Below, piece by piece: positions 27,290 to 54,500 of a stretch of 64,000 nt of DNA. This stretch comes from Glandiceps talaboti (Eukaryota; Hemichordata; Enteropneusta; Spengelidae). The notes beneath the pieces are model-generated. The model had not been told where the DNA came from. It made no database searches and was given only the letters and a program-made list of their open reading frames with translations. Both the position numbers and the translations under genes were made by a program. How positions within the stretch are numbered: position 1 is the first letter of the stretch; each line of letters opens with the position of its first letter. The stretch spans positions 12,732,776 through 12,796,775 of the forward strand of contig NC_135568.1 in the NCBI RefSeq assembly GCF_964340395.1, given 5' to 3'.

Positions 27290-30200
27290 TTCTGTAACGA
27301 AATGATCGTACGTTTTGATATCATACAACAAAACTTAATATACTTTGGCGCCAGATCTAAAGAGTTCGAGATAAATTTTAAAAACATTTAGAAGATAGAA
27401 GTGAGGAGCAATTAATAATTTGAATTACCTGTTCAAAATATACGAGGACCTGAAATCAAAATATGAGTAACCTTTATTAGTATAGAATTTATTTTCAGGT
27501 CACTAAATGATGTAGGCCATGGATTCACTATACAGTTTGCGGATACAATTACAGAAAACAATTGGGAGAGAGTGTTACAAACGAGATACGTAATACAGAA
27601 GCTGATCTAAGTGTGATTCTCATCATTCCTAATCTATATGCATTACATTTGGTCTAGATTGTGGATTGCGTTGACAGTACAGAAGCACAAGACATCTGAG
27701 TTTAGATTATTGTACATGATGGCGACGATAACAATATGGGCAGTGAATATAAATCTTATATCGTTACAGATCAGCATGTGAAAACCATTAAAGTTTATGG
27801 CCATGTAAACTAGTCTTAAATAATTTATTAAGCAAATGTTATATCCCCATCTGGAGTTATCTTTAAAACCTAGAGGCTGATTAGCTGCTTACATTATCCT
27901 TTAACTAGTCATTGACTATGTTATGTTCACCGCCTCTATGCACGTGAGTAAATAGACATGACAAATTCACGGACCATGTATTTGTAAATTTTCATTGATG
28001 GCGTTTTTATCTCTAGATGGTCGTCCATACTGTACCAATAAGTCGAAGTTATCAATAAAAATATAGTTTCAATGATGAGGCTTTTGGCAAAGTAATAGTT
28101 AATGCGCGAGAAACAACTTTTAAAGGTCTTGCACAAGTTCTAAGATTATGTGATAGTATTAACTAGCATATATTTGTAAACAAACAAACAAACAAACAAA
28201 CAAACAAACAAACAAACAAACAAACAAAAACCAAAAAAAACAAACAAACAACCAGTATAAATATTTTTTAACTTTTGTGAATTGTTCACGTACTGTACAT
28301 GTACTCTTATCAATTCTTTCCAAAACGTACACATACGCCAATGCAAGGTAGGTAGGTCTTTAAGATGCATGAGGCATGTGTGTCAATGACGTGTTCAAAA
28401 ACGTTCGGTGAGATGTACGTATAACAAGTAGATAAATAGATATGGCCAACAGATTGTCCAATGAATGATTTGCCAACGTGATAGAATTTGTGGCTAATGT
28501 TTTCCGGATGTCACGTTTAGGTTAAATCATATTTCCTGACAGGTATACCTAAAATCTGATCAATTATACCAATATTTCGATTGCAATAGCCGTTATTCAG
28601 TAACGTTGAATACCCATACACATCTCCATTTATCAAAATATGGTTCCATATTAAGGTTGTAAATTCATGAGATTATTAGATGATCCATCGTTCCTGCCAT
28701 TAATCATGTGGATGTGGATAATATCATGAGCATACTGTATGGATGTAATGACTCAGTATAGAAGCAAGGTCACCTGAAACAGAACGCTGTCTTGCTCGAC
28801 AAAAAATCTTACAAACATTGTTACATTTTATCGTCTGCTTGGACACAAATCTTGCAAACACTGATACATTTCATCGTCTGCTTCGACAAAAATCTTACAA
28901 ACATCGCTACATTTTATCGTCTGCTTCGACAGAAATCTTGCAAACATTGATACATTTTATCGTCTGTTTGGACAAAAATCTTGCAAATATTGATACATTT
29001 TATCGTCTGACAAAATCTTACAAGCATCTCTATATTTTATCGTCTGGTTCGAGAAAAATCAAACAAACATTGCTACATAATCTTTGTGTGCGCCACATCA
29101 TTCTCTTAGCATAGCAGATAATACCCAAACCACATACAATGTAACAAGGTATCCCATTTTCAGACATTTTCGGAAACAAATAATATATACGACTAAATAA
29201 AAGTATAGAATTAGTAACTGAAGTATCCATTATACTTGTCATTATTAACCTGTATTTTGTCATCCATAGAAGTGTGATTCCTGTGTTCAAAGTCCGTGTC
29301 TCAACAACGGGCTGTGTGAAGCTGACTGCTCAAAAAACGGATATATATGTAAATGTGCCAAGAACGTCAGCTTGACATGTGAGCATTCAGGTGAGTGACA
29401 CTTTATTGGATCATGTGTCATCTAGGATGATAAAATATTGTTATATCAAGAAACGAAAGATTAAGTGCTGCTGTAAGTGAGTACACTGAATACAATATGC
29501 TAGAACTTGGGATGAGTAACACGTCTTTGAGCTTTTATCAACAGATACGAGCGATTTTGAAATCTTTCTTTCACAACGAAGTAATTTTATATAAAGGTAA
29601 CGTCTTCAACTTAAAAAAATTGTTCTCCTTCTCCCAGATTTGATTCAATACACTTGTCTTGGTCAACGTTCGGACTACATAGTGAGCGTGAACAGCACAA
29701 TAACAGGATTGAGCTGCAATATTCCAAATGACCCAAGTGGATTGGTTGTTGCCGTCAAAGATTACCAAAACACAGAGGTAGGTTAAAAGAGAACATCACT
29801 CTAATATAAAGGTATTTGTTAAAACAAAACCCTTTGGTTTCTGAGAGTCACTTCACGATTTTACTTCCCATACATTTCACGCGAAACTCTATTTCAACCC
29901 CATCGTTCTTGCAGTGATCTCACGTGGGTAATAGATGAATATTCATGACTCCTAAGTGCTTATTACCTTCAGATACATATAGTCATGAATATTTATCAAA
30001 ATTAAACCATATTTAATAATAATAATAAAGATTTATAGAGCACCTAATCTCTGCAAGCAGAGCTCGAGGCGCAGAAGTAAAATGGACAGTAAATTACCGT
30101 ATGACAACAGACACTGGAAACTCGGCAATAGAAGAAATTTCGAATGCTGAGACTAGTGTTTAAAGAGATGGGTCTTGAGAGAACGGCGGAAGGATGTGAG

Positions 30201-33200
30201 AGCCTTAGAGTGGCGAAGATCGAAAGGAAAATGGTTCCATGATGTAGGACCAATGTACGTGAGAGAAAGATCTCTCGCCAATAGTCTTTGTAGATACCCT
30301 TGGAACACAAAGAAGACGAGACTCAGAGCAAAAGAGGAGTTGTCTTTGTGGAGTATATCGATGAAGAAGGTCAGAGAGGTGTCGTGGTCCAGAACCAACA
30401 ACTGAATTGAAGCAGATTGATAAAACTTTGCAGTGAACACGAGAACGAATAGGTAACCAATGGAATTTTTGTAAGAGAGGTTGGACATGTTCATGCTTTT
30501 TAGCATTGCAGACTCGACGTACGGCAGCATTCTGAACTCTTGGAACCTATCTATAATGTGCTTAGGGCAACCAGAAAAAAGACAGTTACGATAGTCTAGG
30601 CGAGACAGAACAAATGCAGAGACAAGGGTATGAGTAGCTTGTGATCTGAAGAGTTAAAGTGACGAATAGGGTTTCAAACATCTATCTATCTATCTATATA
30701 ATACCAGCTAATCTCCTTACGGATATCACAGCTGGGGGAAGGGGTGCATACAAAAACCTAGTAGTAGTGTTTATGTAGATTTGCCTTGAAAGTATCAGTG
30801 TCCTGACAGACTTTCATATCAGGGCTTAGTGAGTTCCAGTCCCTAATGGTTTTAGGAAAGAAACTGTGCTGATATGCTTGGTGTTTAAACCCAAGGTGCT
30901 TAAAACGGCCTCTTCTACCTGGTGCTAGAAGACTGGTGTCTCTAGTGATTGCTATTTCCCCATTTACAATTTGGAATAGTAATATTAATCTAGCATTTTG
31001 TCGTCTATCTGCTAATGGTTCCCATTTCAAACTCTGTAGCATGTTTGTTACACTGGATCTTCTAGAATAGTCTCGTTTAACAAAACGAGCACCTCGTCGC
31101 TGGATCTTTTCAATTCTTACAATGTCCTTTACTAAGTATGGATCCCAAATGGGGGCTGCATATTCTAAGCTAGAACGACACATCGATATGTATGCAGTTT
31201 CGCGTAACTTTGTTGGACAGTTGCGAAGGTTTCTCATGAGGAATCCAAGAGTACGACTAGCTTTAGAACAAATATGTGTGATATGGGGTGAGAATGATAA
31301 ATTGTCGCTGAAAAGTACACCTAAATAATTGATAGAGTTTACAGATTTCAATAGCGTATTGCACATAGTATAAAAACGAATGGCTTTGGCTCCATGGCGC
31401 TTTATGGACAACACATAGCATTTAGATGTATTAAATTTCATGTCCCATTTTTCAGTCCAATGTTCTAGAAGGTTCAGGTCATTTTGAAGGATGATATGGT
31501 CTCTCTCAGATCTTATTGGTCGATATAACAGCGCATCATCTGCAAACAGGCGAAGTTGAGATTGAATGTTTTCGGTGATGTCGTTTACATAACAAAGGAA
31601 AAGTACAGGGCCCAGTACTGTGCCCTGAGGCACACCTGATAGAACTGGAGCAGGTTTTGATGAAATACCATCTACTACGATGTGTTGAGATCTACCCTCA
31701 AGAAAACTTTTGATCCAAGCTAGGGTACTCCCGTGTATACCATAGAAATGAAGTTTGGCCAGCAGCTTACGATGATTTACTACGTCAAATGCTTTGGAAA
31801 AATCCAATACATTTATGTCAACCTGTGTGTTATTATCATAGTGTTTAGCCAAGTCAGATACTGTAAGGAGTAGTTGAGTAGTACATGAGCGACGTCGGCG
31901 AAAGCCGTGTTGCAAGTCTGTTATTATTTGATGTTTTTCCAGGTGTTTCATTAAATTTGACACAATGATATGTTCCATTAATTTAGCACACACACATGTT
32001 AATGATATAGGTCTATAATTTGACGCCAGGTGTTTGTCATCCTTTTTGTATATCGGTGATACATTTGCGCTCTTCCAGTCATCTGGCAGCTGGCCATTTG
32101 ACAAGGACTGGTTGAATAAACGAGTCATTGCTGGTGTAAGTTCTAAAGCAAGCTCCTTCAGGATATAGTTTGGGAGACCGTCTGGCCCAGATGCTTTTGA
32201 TACATTTAGTGTAGATAGTAGTTTATACACACACCACTTTCCGTAATGTGTATTTCATTTGCTATTGGATACGGACCTCCATACATTTCTGGGATGTCAT
32301 CCTTACGATCTGTGGTAAAGACAGATGTGAACTGAGCATTTAAAATCTCAGCTTTATCATGGCTTTCGCTGCATTCTGCACATGCTCAGATAAATTCAAA
32401 TTAGAATCAAGTGTCATGCCTGAACCCAAACACAAGCCTTAGAGGAGAAAGAACAATGTCATGCCTGAACCCAAACACAGTAATTACGAATTCATGACAC
32501 AAGTATGACTCACTCCAAGGTTTTTGATACTAGAGGCGAGAATTATATCAGAATGTCCAACATGCATAGAAGGAGGGAGAGATGATTTAGCAGATAATCT
32601 GGGTGATGATATTAGTATTGCGTCAGTTTTGGTATCCTTTAACTGGAGTTTATTAGATGCCATTCACTTCTTGATGTCAGTAATACAGTTTTGCATGGTT
32701 TCGACAGGTGGATTTATTTGATTGGTTCAGGTTGATGATACATTTGCATATACAGATGGGCAAATGAGAACACCACCAAATAGTACAGCATTTGAGCTGG
32801 TGTCATCTGTAGTGCAGCAAAGTTCCAGGTGTAGCAGTATATTCAAATTAACACATGAAGGGGAACCACCAACCCCCCCCCCCCCCCCGACAAAGCAGCA
32901 TTCAATTGTTAATATTCAGATTTGAGAGAAACTGATACCTCAATGGATGAATAATCAGGCAGCTAACTCAGCATAGGATGTTATTCACAGAAATAATAAA
33001 CTTTAGTTTATCAGTTGATGTCTTGCACAGGATGGCATTGAAGTAGTCCAGTATAGTCCTTGGTAATTTACGATTCCTCTTAAGGTGAAGTTTAGGTTTG
33101 ACATAAGTCGAATTGTGGTAAAAAACTTGAAACCTTGGAAGATGATTTAGTGGCAGCCAGCAAAGCGTACACATGCTGTCGAGTAAGTATATAGTATTTG

Positions 33201-35075
33201 AATCCAATATGGCCGCCGAATGCTGTCTGAACGGTATGAGAAAATAATATTGCCAATATCCTTGTAAATAAGACGGTGGACCCTAGTGTTGTGTTATAAT
33301 TTCCAAAGGACCAGAATCAATTTGATTCCCAGTGTAATTTGTCCCTTAAGAGGATTCCATCTAAATTTATTTTGTACACCAATTGTATTTTCGTAATATG
33401 TAGTTGAACAGTAATTACAGATTTGCATAATTATGTACATGTACAAGTATTGGTTTATATAATGTACTAGGTTATTAAATTCTATGATCTTAATCAAAGT
33501 TAAAGTTCAGTTTGGTACGCATGTGCGGGTGAACAATTTTTTCTTTGTTGACAAACACATGCGTTGCGTCACGATCACTGTGTTCCGAACTCCATGTTTG
33601 AATAGGTTTACGTTCTCTCAGGGGCCACTTCGGAGAAACTGTTTTTCGTTATTAAGGATATACTGATCGGAACCAAAGTTTTGTTTGAGCGCCCCCCCCC
33701 CCCTCTTAGGTAATGTGAAACCCCGAGACGCTCGTGTGCGAAAAGGACGACTGGTTTACTTTTAGCATATTTTTAAAGTCATATTTTCTTTAGTTTATGC
33801 GATTTTTTTACACTATCCTCTATAAATGCCATAAAAAAGGAGTACTGGCACTGCTATACTGGTTGGATATCTTGACAAAAAGTCGAGGATCATATCATAG
33901 AAGTATCTGTCAAGTATCATAACCATTCAAATTTCTTCCTCATATTAAGGTGTGTGGTATGTGCCTTGAAGTAACTGGTCCTACAGGCACTGTGGTCGTC
34001 AGAATAGTTTCTGATTGCCCGACATGTACACATGAAGACATGATGATGACAACAACTGTGTACGACGTCATTGCAAATGGTCAAACTACCCCAATATTAG
34101 TGACAGCGCTTCCGGTAGAATGTATGGACGTTGGCAACGTTAAATTCAAGGTAACAAGTAAAAATCATCCACTACTATATTCAGAATATTTCTATATTAT
34201 ATGCCTTTTTCATTATCGACTTTATAAGCATGCGTACTACCTTGTCGAAATTGATTGAGGTGATTTAAATTAATTCAGCATTACACTGCAGGGGAATAAA
34301 ATGTTCAAAGTTTCGAGCGGAAATTAAATAGTTGAGAGTCTGTAAGCTACACTGTAAGATTCGGCGCTTTCGGCGTTACTGTTAACCATAAGCTAAATGA
34401 CAAACTATCATTGTATCTGTCAGTGATTGTCTACGGAAATGCAGGTGAGAGGCACCACTAGAGGGCGCAACAACTCGAAATCGAATAAGATATGTATATT
34501 TTAACTTAAACTCTACTCTTTCAAAGACCAGTAGGCCTACGAGGAAACCCGATTCCATATTATTAGCTTTAAATTTGGTCTGAGAGTACTGATATTTCTG
34601 AGATAAATCTTTGACCTTTGACCTCTTTTCAGTGTCACATGTATAGCCCATCTAGTTAATTATTGAAATATTTTAATGAGACGATTTTTTACATAAGTAA
34701 TTTTAAAAAGTTCTTATTTATGCATTGTTGATATGTTATGTACAACTTATACATTAACATGCGTATCTTTATCTCTCATCTCAGATCATGCCATATTGCT
34801 CAACGGATTTTTACGGAATCCTTGCATACGACACGATACATCCAATCAAATACATCGAAGCATATAAAGAGTCGGATGCCAAATGGTACCAGATGTCACG
34901 TGTACAAAGTGGAGATTACGGCAACTATTTCACATTACCCGCCGAGGCTAACCCTGTAGCGATACCGGTTGATTTACGTGTATGGTCCGTGATAGACAAA
35001 AAAGTCGTTTTCACTTTACCAACGTGTACAGACGATTACGTTTTTGAATCCCTTGTACAGTTCGATCCCTGCTAA
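16292..35075 (+). CDS. PAN/apple-EGF-expansin secreted protein, gene 2 (complete, 5 exons, 356 aa)
   Basis: Exons 16292-16609, 29270-29390, 29638-29777, 33950-34150 and 34785-35075 total 1071 nt and join in one frame (boundary phases 0, 1, 0, 0). Residues 1 to about 22 are a signal peptide, about 30-105 a PAN/apple module, 107-147 an EGF-like module, about 150-260 the expansin DPBB and 261-356 the C-terminal expansin domain. The protein should be extracellular; a carbohydrate-binding role is inferred from the last domain. The DPBB aspartate position is Met225 (MMMT), while aromatic positions Phe269, Tyr270, Trp294 and Tyr305 are kept. The gene is tandem to gene 1 with the same exon plan. Intron 1 (12.7 kb) and intron 3 (4.2 kb) are swollen by repeats. 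AATAAA lies 46 bases after the stop. A further exon hidden in intron 1 cannot be excluded. Confidence 0.87.
16894..16966. repeat. (TATG)n/(GGAT)n microsatellite
   Basis: TATG units grade into GGATGGAT; lies in intron 1 of gene 2. Confidence 0.9.
19699..19836. repeat. Two (TA)n tracts
   Basis: Tracts at 19699-19728 and 19760-19836 with about 30 bases between. Confidence 0.9.
19931..19982. repeat. 26-bp tandem duplication
   Basis: TGTACATAAACTTAAACCAA plus six more bases occur twice head to tail with no change. Confidence 0.85.
21696..21822. repeat. (AACAT)n and (TATAA)n pentamer arrays
   Basis: Roughly 60 bp of AACAT units, then about 70 bp of TATAA units with rare interruptions. Confidence 0.9.
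23283..23530 (+). repeat. Dispersed repeat, copy in gene 2 intron 1
   Basis: Direct counterpart of 2652-2940, about 75% alike by eye over the first 150 bp and patchy after. Confidence 0.5.
27221..27284. repeat. (TA)n microsatellite
   Basis: About 60 bp of TA dinucleotide in intron 1 of gene 2. Confidence 0.95.
28178..28251. repeat. (AAAC)n microsatellite
   Basis: About twelve AAAC units, then an A-rich stretch and three more. Confidence 0.9.
28793..29080. repeat. 43-bp minisatellite, about six copies
   Basis: TCGTCTG recurs at 28831, 28874, 28917, 28960, 29003 and 29040 (43-bp steps, the last 37). The unit carries AATCTTACAAACATTG and ATACATTTTATCGTCTG. Because 43 is not a multiple of 3, the open frame across it is not a gene. 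Confidence 0.9.
29270..29390 (+). CDS. Gene 2 exon 2: EGF-like domain
   Basis: 121 nt, acceptor CATCCATAG, donor GTGAGT, phase 0 in and 1 out. EGF pattern [18 protein letters not shown], with two extra cysteines (KC near the start and ADC) that may pair with each other. Confidence 0.85.
29638..29777 (+). CDS. Gene 2 exon 3: first half of expansin DPBB
   Basis: 140 nt, phase 1 in and 0 out, acceptor TTCTCCCAG, donor GTAGGT. SCNIPND and VVAVKDYQ correspond to CNIPIE and MVAVKDLQ of gene 1. Confidence 0.82.
30010..30660 (-). mobile_element. 3' end of a second LINE (CR1/L2-like)
   Basis: On the minus strand, [40 protein letters not shown] and [10 protein letters not shown] ... RRSLKTHLF are the usual C-terminal blocks of CR1/L2-type RT proteins, in more than one frame. 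The element ends in a 3' tail with GCTCTATAAATC and (ATT)n at about 30015. It differs from the adjacent RT element. Confidence 0.8.
30690..32400 (-). mobile_element. Non-LTR retrotransposon (Jockey/CR1-like LINE), 5' truncated
   Basis: Minus-strand element inside intron 3 of gene 2. It holds the RT ORF and, upstream of it near 32230-32400, more RT-leading sequence in a shifted frame ([22 protein letters not shown]). The 3' end runs into a short (TATC)n tract at 30681-30698, as LINE tails often do. No endonuclease domain is seen. Confidence 0.85.
30758..32230 (-). CDS. Reverse transcriptase (490 aa) of LINE
   Basis: Recognised by [29 protein letters not shown] (first catalytic Asp), [21 protein letters not shown] (the xxDD active site) and YLGVLF, followed by a thumb and C-terminal region. 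The catalytic residues are intact. The start is not a true start: upstream RT-family sequence is out of frame, probably by slippage in a GT run near 32228. It copies LINE RNA at the target site; this copy is probably dead. Confidence 0.9.
   Translation of the reverse strand: MYKLLSTLNVSKASGPDGLPNYILKELALELTPAMTRLFNQSLSNGQLPDDWKSANVSPIYKKDDKHLASNYRPISLTCVCAKLMEHIIVSNLMKHLEKHQIITDLQHGFRRRRSCTTQLLLTVSDLAKHYDNNTQVDINVLDFSKAFDVVNHRKLLAKLHFYGIHGSTLAWIKSFLEGRSQHIVVDGISSKPAPVLSGVPQGTVLGPVLFLCYVNDITENIQSQLRLFADDALLYRPIRSERDHIILQNDLNLLEHWTEKWDMKFNTSKCYVLSIKRHGAKAIRFYTMCNTLLKSVNSINYLGVLFSDNLSFSPHITHICSKASRTLGFLMRNLRNCPTKLRETAYISMCRSSLEYAAPIWDPYLVKDIVRIEKIQRRGARFVKRDYSRRSSVTNMLQSLKWEPLADRRQNARLILLFQIVNGEIAITRDTSLLAPGRRGRFKHLGFKHQAYQHSFFPKTIRDWNSLSPDMKVCQDTDTFKANLHKHYY
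32420..33940. other. Rest of intron 3 of gene 2
   Basis: A 23-bp direct repeat TGTCATGCCTGAACCCAAAC... at 32412 and 32457, then repeat-like sequence of unknown class, two C runs (32873-32888, 33691-33702) and a short AATCCAATATGGCCGCCGAA copy at 33201. Confidence 0.5.
33950..34150 (+). CDS. Gene 2 exon 4: second half of expansin DPBB
   Basis: 201 nt, phase 0/0, acceptor ATATTAAG, donor GTAACA. It codes [24 protein letters not shown] and [12 protein letters not shown]. The CGxCLxVTGP block is nearly identical to the expansin family consensus. Confidence 0.9.
34785..35075 (+). CDS. Gene 2 exon 5: C-terminal expansin (CBM63-like) domain
   Basis: 291 nt including TAA, acceptor TCATCTCAG. It codes [23 protein letters not shown] and VDLRVWSV, and ends QFDPC. 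Spacing matches the bacterial expansin domain that holds the flat aromatic cellulose-binding face. Confidence 0.87.
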   Translation: MMPYCSTDFYGILAYDTIHPIKYIEAYKESDAKWYQMSRVQSGDYGNYFTLPAEANPVAIPVDLRVWSVIDKKVVFTLPTCTDDYVFESLVQFDPC

Positions 35076-35120
35076 GCCGCTTGCAATGTTCACTGTTTAA
35101 ATGGCATCGTCACTCCAGCA

Positions 35121-35126
35121 AATAAA
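35121..35126 (+). other. Polyadenylation signal of gene 2
   Basis: Canonical AATAAA 46 bases after the TAA stop of gene 2. Confidence 0.7.
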
Positions 35127-51175
<16,049 letters not shown>

Positions 51176-51187
51176 GATATGTGGAGT

Positions 51188-51521
51188 CATAATGGTCGAA
51201 TATCTATAGCGGCCAGCTTGGAATCTGCAGGTTGCTGGTTAGAGTTTCCGTTTATTGCCGAATTGCTAAAGTAAGTCTGTTGGCGACATTTGATCCACGA
51301 TTGTGCCAAAGTCAACCCAGTTGTATTATTTGGTACCTGGCAGGATACAGGTTGCAATGTGGAAGATTTAATCTTTTAACGTTACAGAGGCTGCAATGGA
51401 TTGTATGCTCCCAAGGAGATGAGAAAGAATAAACTGGTCAATATGCTGGTATCAAATCATGCCATGGAACTATTTTTAAAGCGCTTTGAGCACTGTATGA
51501 TAAAAGCACTATATACTATAA
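51188..51521 (+). mobile_element. tRNA-derived SINE, near full length
   Basis: A-box-like TAGCGGCCAGCTTGG (51207) and B-box-like GGTTAGAGTTTCC (51237) are spaced as in a tRNA. The body has GGTACCTGGCAGGAT and GGCTGCAATGGATTG; the tail has AAAGCGCTTTGAGCAC and AAGCACTATATA. It starts about 13 bases after the stop of the PKD1-like gene and contains AATAAA at 51428. Confidence 0.75.
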
Positions 51522-54500
51522 GGTAGCAAGTGTGTTTCTGTATATTGGAAGAAACAGTGTCTCCTAAAAATGCATTAATTGTTGTGCTACATAAAGACAG
51601 GAGAGAGAAAGCCTCTGAAAAATATGCATTTTCCGTCTATAAATATTCAAACTATATGTTTTTCATTAAAACCAGCGATAGGTTTTAATGGATCGTTTAA
51701 TTTTTTTTATATATTAATGAGCCATCTAGTATATGGATTGAAGATCAAAATACAGCAGTTTTTAATATGGAAAATATCCGAGAAATCTCCTGCACAAGTG
51801 ATATAAAATGAAAAGATAAATATTTTAGCCGAGATATGTAAAAGTGCTAAATCATATTCATAACATGTTTACTTTAGAATATGAATATTGTCTTGAACGC
51901 AAATCAATCTTATGGTTGGTTGATTAAGAGTTTGAAATAGCTTTATGTTTTATTAGTTTCAGTGTTTGTTGATCATAATACCTGTAGTTCATAAATATAC
52001 GACTAGGGTAATCGAGGCTTCGGTTTACAAAGATAGACACAGACAGAAACTAGTGTTGTTTGATGTGGTATATTACACAGTGGGTGATAGCAGTTCCTCT
52101 GTCGAGCGAATCTATGATCAAGATAGTTTTAATATTGGAAGACCCAAAACAGTACACTGCAAGTTTAAAGAACTATCTTTCGAATAGCCACCCTCATGAG
52201 ACTATAAATAAACCCAAGTTCATTCAATGTCTTATCAATTTTGTATCATTGCTTTTGCGACATTAGTTTTAGTTTGAGTATATCTTAAGTTAGTAAACGG
52301 AAATCTCGATTACCAGTGTAATATAATTATAGTGAAGATGTTAGTTTCATCTTCATTTGAGTGTGAGTTGTATCACAAAAACTGTGTATGGTCTTCTAGG
52401 ACAGTAACATTTTACATTAGTGTTTTGATGTGTGGTCAGACATTTTCCTGCAATAATCGAACAAATTGAGGCAAAAGTAGTCAACTAAATCACGCATGTG
52501 CATCGTGAACCCACACTACGAAAACTACAGTAACTTGGAACACTGTTACAAAACTTTATGTAAATGATTTATTAAGACCTTTCATCGAGTGAACTCTGAC
52601 GTCATGGAAATAAGCCTAATTTAACGTGGTGATCAGTTCTAGTGAAGAGCAAAAAAAGAGTTTACAATCACAGTGAAAGTGACAAGGTCGACGTATCGTG
52701 TTTGTCAGCAAACAAAAACGTTATTTTCTTTTTAGACATACATACCTGCACTGAATTTTAAATTTCATATGTCATATTCATTGTATTTTTCATAGCTCTT
52801 TTTACTTTCATTCTTTACTTGTGGGAAATACTTTCAATTCTGCTCAATTCAATTCAAATAACTAGGAACTTGGTAGTATAAGGTTGCAATTGAATGCGTT
52901 CATCATATGCACTCAGAGAGGATGCAATGGATAGTATGACCTCTCCCCCTCCCCAAGAGGTTGAGGAAGAATAAAAGGACCGTTGTGTCGCTAAGGTTTC
53001 ATGCCTTGGTGATGAGTTTTTCACAAGAGGGCGTCCAAGATAAACGTGATAGCCATATCATTGGTGGCGATAACGACATATGACATGGCAATACGAGAAG
53101 CAGTCAACAAAATGAGACTAAAACAAAACCGTGAGTTCCTAAGCATTATGTCCTATGAAACAAAGTATGGTAGGAATCCTTTGAATGGTTAAGAATTCCA
53201 TCCATGTAACACAGGGAAATAATGAATAGGCAATACTACTCATTGACAACTATCCTGATCCAAAAGCTGTTTAAAAGTATCATATCTTATTCACACACAC
53301 TGTTCAATGGTGTACTCTTTCATGACAAATAGTGTGACATCAGAAATATATAGAATCACAAAGTCGTCACTCGCTATTGTTTACTATTAGTTTATTGCTA
53401 TCGCCATAAGAGACAAGAAACCTATAAAGCTAGGAACATCTCCAAAAAACGAAAGTATAAAAGAAAACGTATAATTATAATAGACGAAACGAAAGAGTGG
53501 CGCAATTATACTGGGTTTTAGGCAAATCCCTTTTATCAATACGTCATGTTCCGGTTACCTATCTTTTAGTCAATTTTGAAAGCAACAAGGCCCACTCCTG
53601 AACAGCGCCCCTAGTGGCCAAACTATACAATCTTTTCTCTTTCTTATAACCAGAATATGACACATTAGGTTTGACTAGCTGGTGCCAAACACGCCAAGTC
53701 GTAAGAATGTGGGAAAAGTTCCGTCATGTGAAACGCTAGCCGCAGCATTCGTACATAGGAATTATTGCTGTACACATTTGTAGAACTACTATCGCGACAC
53801 AGTAGATGATTCGGCGACACCTTTATTCTGTGCAACTCCTACGATTTCTTTTTTCAAAATTTGAGCTTTGTCAGGAAACTGTCTGGCCAAGCTTAGCGTC
53901 TTAGTATGGAGTTGGTGCACAACCGAATGAGGGCGGTATACAAAATTGGTCTAAAATCAAAATATGTTGAGTAGATGTACAACATTTGTATTGTAGTTGA
54001 CTTACATATGATTATAAAATTACTTTGACGTCACGGACGAATCTGAGGTTGTAAATAAAATGTTTAATGTCATGATTCACATCGAACCTACAAATGACCT
54101 ATGTTACAACATTTCTTCATTTCGTACATGATCAGTCAAAATTGATCACGTATACCTTTTTTTTTTATAACTGCACCTATTATATAGCAACATATGAACC
54201 CTTCCAAAGATGAATACGACTGAGACCGTATTCGAAAGAGGAAAGCCACTGCAGAAAATAAAGATATTTTCGTAACTCTAAGTTCTGAAGAGTCACTCAT
54301 GATGATTTTACACAACCACGCCAAGAAACATCACATTTAAGCTTGTTCCCACTTATTGCTCCGTGGAAATTCTTGATATGGGGACGCATTGGCTCATGGG
54401 AGTCAGCAGATATACATATGTAATAGCTGAACATATCTGCCCATGATTATTTTATTTGGAGGAAATAGACTCTGTACGTGGCAGTAGTGTTCCCCTTTCA

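Larger units (their letters stand above)
16610..29269. other. Intron 1 of gene 2
   Basis: 12.7 kb of AT-rich DNA with microsatellites, a dispersed repeat (23283) and the 43-bp minisatellite just before the EGF exon. No further PAN, EGF or expansin exon was recognised. Confidence 0.6.

Noticed and set aside
28793-29080. Regular direct repeats that could suggest a CRISPR array
   Set aside because: The repeats are head to tail with no unique spacers and the context is a eukaryotic intron; it is a minisatellite.
30175-30405. Plus-strand open frame in the LINE fragment
   Set aside because: Shadow of the minus-strand LINE C-terminal coding region.
51200-51255. Functional tRNA gene
   Set aside because: The A- and B-box-like segments belong to the head of a SINE; the cloverleaf is degraded and followed by SINE body sequence.
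51966-52187. 73-aa open frame downstream of the polycystin-like gene, considered as continuing its channel domain
   Set aside because: No hydrophobic segments or polycystin motifs, and no suitable splice sites were seen.
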